Source: JBDTVS01 sp040007095
GTDB lineage: Bacteria; Acidobacteriota; Vicinamibacteria; Vicinamibacterales; CAVVIG01
DNA length: 46,651 bases
Direction of reading: 5' to 3'
Assembly (NCBI GenBank): GCA_040007095.1
Contig: JBDTVS010000224.1
Location: 1 to 46,651 of the forward strand
Part shown: in pieces, positions 42,998-46,651 of the stretch
How positions within the stretch are numbered: the first letter of the stretch is position 1
Layout of the letters: every line of letters begins with the position of its first letter
Notes under the pieces: model-generated
Seen by the model: the letters and a program-made list of their open reading frames with translations, nothing else
What the model was told of the DNA's origin: nothing
Database searches by the model: none
Translations under genes and position numbers: made by a program

Positions 42998-43411
42998 ATT
43001 CATTTGTTGCAGAATTCCTAACGTTTTCGCCGGTCGCCAGGCGAAGATGTCGAGCGTGTGACATTCCGAGTGGCATCGGGTTCTGATTACGACTTCAATT
43101 CGCCCTGTCTCGCCGACGCGGCTTGTCGTTTCTGGGTGTTTCCTCGCTCTCGTCCCCTGGGTTGGAGCCGAATCGGAACAACGTTCTCTCAGCCCATTCA
43201 CACGACCGGTTCGCCGAATTCGAAGTGTCGTCGGCGAATGAACGGAGCGCGGTGGCACCCCAGCCCCGGATCCTTCGGTAAATCCTTCGCTAACGACCTG
43301 TCGCTGCTGACCGCCTGGCCTCGAGCCTCAGCTCCGCGCGCGACCGAATCCGTCACCCGGGCCGGGCGACGAACCCTGGAATGCCCTTCCGGCACCGGTG
43401 GCACAGAACGG
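42998..43411. other. Gene-free segment between tRNA-Gln and the TIR gene
   Basis: 414 bp with no convincing gene on either strand. No copy of the tRNA 3' end that would mark an attachment site was found in the window. No integrase remains. Confidence 0.5.
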
Positions 43412-44464
43412 TCACACAGGCCGTCGCAGCAGGTCGTTCGCCAGCATCTGGCGTTCGATGTCCCCCCCGCGCTCCACGATCCGGATTTCGCGAGGATCGC
43501 TCAGCCGCCTGAGAGTAACCGACTTGCGGACAAGCTTCCTGGGGTCCTGCACGTCCCCATCAAAAAACGCGCCCCTGCCGCGGTCGAACGGCGCGTCGTC
43601 CAGCCCTTCGAACGAGATCTCCCCATATCCGTGGAACCATGTCCCGTCGTCGCGGTCGTCACGATGGCACTCGCGCAGATACACGAGGCCCTCGCGACCG
43701 TGCAGCTCGTCGAGCCGGCCGACCGCGCTCCGGTACTCCGCGACGAACTGGCCGTCCTCGTTGTAGAAATAGCCGCCGTCCACGCGGACCGAGTTGTGGG
43801 GGGCGTCCAGCCGGATCATGAAGAGTCCGATTCCTTCACCCTTTATGCGCTCCAACCACGCGCCCTGGGCGCGTGAGCCAAACGCTTGCATGTGTTCGCG
43901 CGCGCGCTGGAGCTCGCGCGCGCTCGCGGCGCTCGTCTCATCCCGGATAGGCGCGATCCGGTCGCGAAAGGCAGGCCAGTGGACGTCGAAGGCGTGACGC
44001 AGCCCGGCCTCGTCCAGCGGCCGGGGCAGCGTCGAGGCGACGCTCTTGAGCAATCGCCAGGTGCCGTCCTCGTCGGCCGCGACACCCTGAAAGAGCGAGA
44101 GCGGTGGTGCGAGATCCGCCCCTTTGACGTTCAGCAAGTACGGAACGACGTGGGCCGCCTCGATGCTCTTCGAGATCGCCCCCGCCTCGAAGAGCAGCCA
44201 GGGCGCGTTGAGATTCTCCGGCGTCAGGCACAGGATGCCGTACTGGCTGGTGTCGAGGACTCTGCGCAGCGTGTCGTGCCAAGGATGGCCCAGGTCGAGG
44301 TCCTGCTGGGACGTCCACACAGGAACGCCGGGCATGGTCGCTTTCAAGAGTGCAGACAGCGCGGATGCGACGTACCCGCTTCGCTCGCCGGACCAGCTGA
44401 CGAATACTGGCACGTCCCCTCCAACTGCGCCTGCGGCGGGAAGCTTCAGGCGAGCGCCGATCAT
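43412..44464 (-). CDS. TIR-domain protein with an unrecognised C-terminal beta-rich domain
   Basis: 350 residues from ATG 44464. Residues 18-140 are a TIR fold: VPVFVSWSGERSGYVASALS, PVWTSQQDLDLGHPWHDTLR and YGILCLTPENLNAPWLLFEA. The W89-x3-E93 pair fits the catalytic glutamate of NAD-cleaving bacterial TIRs. A helical linker (about 165-205) leads to a C-terminal domain (about 205-350) that appears mostly beta: LFMIRLDAPHNSVRVDGGYF, GQFVAEYRSAVGRLDELHG, GTWFHGYGEISFEGLD and RGRGAFFDGD. The C-terminal part belongs to no family I can name; it may be a sensor or ligand-binding barrel. A role in antiphage defence by NAD depletion is inference. No partner gene is adjacent. Confidence 0.78.
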   Translation of the reverse strand: MIGARLKLPAAGAVGGDVPVFVSWSGERSGYVASALSALLKATMPGVPVWTSQQDLDLGHPWHDTLRRVLDTSQYGILCLTPENLNAPWLLFEAGAISKSIEAAHVVPYLLNVKGADLAPPLSLFQGVAADEDGTWRLLKSVASTLPRPLDEAGLRHAFDVHWPAFRDRIAPIRDETSAASARELQRAREHMQAFGSRAQGAWLERIKGEGIGLFMIRLDAPHNSVRVDGGYFYNEDGQFVAEYRSAVGRLDELHGREGLVYLRECHRDDRDDGTWFHGYGEISFEGLDDAPFDRGRGAFFDGDVQDPRKLVRKSVTLRRLSDPREIRIVERGGDIERQMLANDLLRRPV

Positions 44465-45061
44465 GCGTCCGTCACCGAACCGGCGTCAACGCCGGACTCA
44501 CGCCGTTGGACTCGCGGGTGCGTGAGCAGCCATGGCGCGTCATTCACGGCCGCTGATTTTTCACGGGTACGTTGTGCAGCTAGGATCGCTTGCGCCAGTT
44601 AACAATCACAGCGATCTGGCGAGTTTGCCGACCGCTGAGGTAAACCTCGCCACATCGCGACTAGAACTAGCTGCCCATCGCTCGGCATTCGGCCTCACCG
44701 AGGAGATGGTGAGCAGCCCTCCGGCGGGAAGGTCCGAGATGCTCGATACGTTCCGTCCGGCGTTCGAGCGCGAAGTGTTCGTCCTGGGTGGGACGCGTAT
44801 TCCGATCGCGTGGTGGCCCTTGAATGATTTTTTCGAGGGTATGACCTCGGCCGAGTTGGAGCGCGTGACCACGTCGATCGCGCCGGCATAGCCGCGGAGG
44901 TCCGCAGTTGGTCGCGTTTCGCTCCCGTCGCCGCGGTTGGTGCCGGAACACGTGTCGGTTGGTGAGAACAGGAGGCATTGATGCTCTCGCGACTTGGGCT
45001 GGTGCCGTTGTATGAGAGCCTTGGCTTCCGGTCAGTGGCTGTCTACGGAGGCTCGATCACC
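44465..45061. other. Spacer between TIR and tannase genes with a doubtful small ORF
   Basis: 597 bp. One plus-strand frame (44532-44891) could encode 119 residues; its second half, from ATG 44706, has GC-rich codon thirds like real genes (FEREVFVLGGTRIPIAWWPL, FFEGMTSAELERV), while the first half does not. The segment loosely resembles a thiolase N-terminus, but this is weak. A strong AGGAGG at 44970-44975 precedes ATG 44981, which is in frame with the tannase gene; the intervening codons include PLYESLGFR, reminiscent of a GNAT C-terminus. The area looks like a scar of gene decay. Confidence 0.35.
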
Positions 45062-46633
45062 ATGACGATGTTCAGGAGCGACACTCGCGCCCTGCAGAGC
45101 CTATGCTTCACCCTTCTGGCGGTGCTCTTCACAGTGTCCGAATCGCACGCCGCGACCTGCGAAAGCCTCCAAACCCTGTCGTTGCCAAACACGACGATCA
45201 CACTAGCGCAATCGGTCGCTGCTGGGTCGTTTTCGTCCCCAGCCCTCGGTCGCGGAGGGACGCCTCCGACTGCCGCCTTCAAACAGCTTCCGGCTTTTTG
45301 CCGTGTAGCCGCAACGTTAAGGCCGTCGACCGACTCCGACATCAAGATCGAGGTGTGGATGCCGCTGGCCAATTGGAACGGCAAGTTCCAGGGTGTGGGC
45401 AATGGCGGTTTGGCGGGCTTTATTACGACCACGGCGGGGAGTGGTGGGATTGAACGTGGCATGGCTGAGGCTCTCAAGCGAGGATACGCGACGGCCTCCA
45501 CTGATACGGGTCACACCGGGGACACAGCGGCGCCCCTGCTCGGTCATCCCGAGAAGCTGGTGGATTTCGCTGATCGAGCCGTACACGAAATGACAGCAAC
45601 GGCCAAAGCGATTATCGGCGCGTTCTACGACACCAAACCTAAGCTGTCCTACTGGAACGGATGTTCCACCGGCGGTCGCCAGGGACTGATCGAGGCCCAA
45701 CGTTTTCCAGATGATTACCATGGCATCATCGCAGGCGCGCCGCCGATTTCGCAGACGCGCCTGGTCACCTGGAGTACCCACGTTGGACAGGTGGTACTCA
45801 AAGATCCGCGAAGCGAGATTCCGTCATCGAAGTACCCGATGATTCATCGGGCCGTCGTGAATGCTTGCGATGCGGTCGATGGAACGAAGGATGGCCTGAT
45901 CGATGATCCCAAGCGTTGTCGTTTCGACTTCAAGACCATCGAATGCAAAGCTGAGGACTCCGCATCGTGTCTGACGGCCGCACAGGTGGAATCGGCACGG
46001 ACGATCGCGAATCCTGTGATTCATCCCCAGACCGGTGAGACGATCTTCCCTGGCCTCGCTCTGGGGACCGAACTCGGATGGGCCCTCAGGATTGGCGGGC
46101 TGACGCCCCAGCGCTTCGGGACGGACTACTTCAAGTATGTCTTCTACAAGGATCCGGATTGGGACTGGCGGACGTTCGACTTGGAGGCTGCGGTCGCGAT
46201 CGCCGACCGCGCCGACTACCGCATGTTGAACGCGACTGATCCCGACCTGAAAAGGTTCGAGCAGCGCGGTGGCAAGCTGCTCCTGTACCACGGGTGGAGC
46301 GATGCGAATTTCTCCGCCCAGCTCACAATCGATTACTACGAGAACATGCGTGCCGTGGTTGGCGCCGAACGGATCGGGGAGTGGGCTCGTCTGTTTCTTG
46401 CGCCGGGGATGGGACACTGCGGGGGTGGCGAAGGGCCGAATGTGTTCGACCCGATAGCTGCGCTCGAACAGTGGGTGGAACATGGCCGCGCTCCAGAGAC
46501 AATCACCGCCTCACACTCCACTGATGGCAAGGTCGATCGAACCAGACTTTTGTGCCCGTATCCCCAGGTCGCGAAGTACCGCGGTACGGGGAGTATCGAC
46601 GAGGCTGGGAATTTCGCGTGCCAGCTGCCGTAA
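45062..46633 (+). CDS. Tannase/feruloyl esterase family protein
   Basis: 523 residues from ATG 45062, 10 bp after GGAGG and directly before a signal peptide (LQSLCFTLLAVLFTVSESHA, cleavage before ATC). An in-frame ATG at 44981 has an even better ribosome-binding site but would put about 27 extra residues before the signal. The alpha/beta-hydrolase nucleophile motif is GCSTGGRQG (Ser about 202). GNGGLAGF, STDTGHTGD and LAPGMGHCGGGEGPN (with the likely catalytic His) are family motifs, and YHGWSDANFSAQ holds the likely catalytic Asp. Cysteines beside the Ser and His could form the disulfide known in fungal homologues. It probably hydrolyses phenolic esters of plant origin outside the cytoplasm. 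Confidence 0.9.
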   Translation: MTMFRSDTRALQSLCFTLLAVLFTVSESHAATCESLQTLSLPNTTITLAQSVAAGSFSSPALGRGGTPPTAAFKQLPAFCRVAATLRPSTDSDIKIEVWMPLANWNGKFQGVGNGGLAGFITTTAGSGGIERGMAEALKRGYATASTDTGHTGDTAAPLLGHPEKLVDFADRAVHEMTATAKAIIGAFYDTKPKLSYWNGCSTGGRQGLIEAQRFPDDYHGIIAGAPPISQTRLVTWSTHVGQVVLKDPRSEIPSSKYPMIHRAVVNACDAVDGTKDGLIDDPKRCRFDFKTIECKAEDSASCLTAAQVESARTIANPVIHPQTGETIFPGLALGTELGWALRIGGLTPQRFGTDYFKYVFYKDPDWDWRTFDLEAAVAIADRADYRMLNATDPDLKRFEQRGGKLLLYHGWSDANFSAQLTIDYYENMRAVVGAERIGEWARLFLAPGMGHCGGGEGPNVFDPIAALEQWVEHGRAPETITASHSTDGKVDRTRLLCPYPQVAKYRGTGSIDEAGNFACQLP

Positions 46634-46651
46634 TGGGACTGGCTCACGCCG

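Noticed and set aside
42924..44464. Integrative element inserted at tRNA-Gln
   Set aside because: No integrase and no direct repeat of the tRNA 3' end were found downstream in the window; proximity alone is not enough.

Overview
The window is a high-GC bacterial chromosome segment around the replication origin. Gene order (gyrA-gyrB-dnaN-dnaA on the minus strand, then rpmH-rnpA-yidD-yidC-khpB-mnmE-mnmG-rsmG-parA-parB on the plus strand) is the classic oriC neighbourhood. The product style suggests an Acidobacteriota, probably of the Vicinamibacteria type: a UpxY-like NusG paralogue, a Tat-exported molybdenum hydroxylase, a cytochrome c/PQQ dehydrogenase, a tannase-family esterase, DUF2752 and many short palindromic repeats. 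That taxonomic placement is inference from gene content, not from a marker comparison. There are no phage, CRISPR or IS transposase genes.

Layout. 1-5.5 kb: replication and topology genes, all leftward. 5.5-5.9 kb: divergent dnaA/rpmH spacer with DnaA-box-like sites; further sites lie in the dnaA-dnaN spacer. 5.9-13 kb: ribosomal protein L34, RNase P protein, the membrane insertion pair YidD/YidC, a KhpB-like RNA-binding protein, the tRNA-modification enzymes MnmE and MnmG, and RsmG. A perfect parS site (13018-13037) lies between rsmG and parA-parB. 15.6-20.9 kb: an F1-only ATP synthase cluster (atpH-A-G-D-C) without the membrane F0 genes. 21-23 kb: a Wzm/Wzt polysaccharide exporter. 23-30 kb: mfd, a SurA-like periplasmic chaperone, a NusG paralogue, a tRNA-dihydrouridine synthase and a repeat-bearing envelope protein. 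30-34 kb: an outer-membrane beta-barrel, a HAD phosphatase, a Dabb-domain protein and two small membrane proteins. 34-40 kb: a leftward molybdenum-hydroxylase pair with a ModA-like binding protein, divergent from a PQQ/cytochrome c dehydrogenase. 40-43 kb: a methyltransferase, gltX and tRNA-Gln(CTG). 43-46.6 kb: an accessory segment with a TIR-domain protein carrying an unrecognised C-terminal domain, then a tannase/feruloyl esterase.

The housekeeping part is conventional. The less expected signals are a set of short dispersed elements: a roughly 95-bp repeat next to atpA and nusG with a shorter copy next to gltX; palindromic elements at 15.2, 30.3 and 32.5 kb; and a palindrome inside mnmE that matches an extra protein segment. 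The TIR protein downstream of tRNA-Gln is the best candidate for an undescribed (defence-type) system, though it stands alone. All homology statements rest on recognised motifs; no database search was run.
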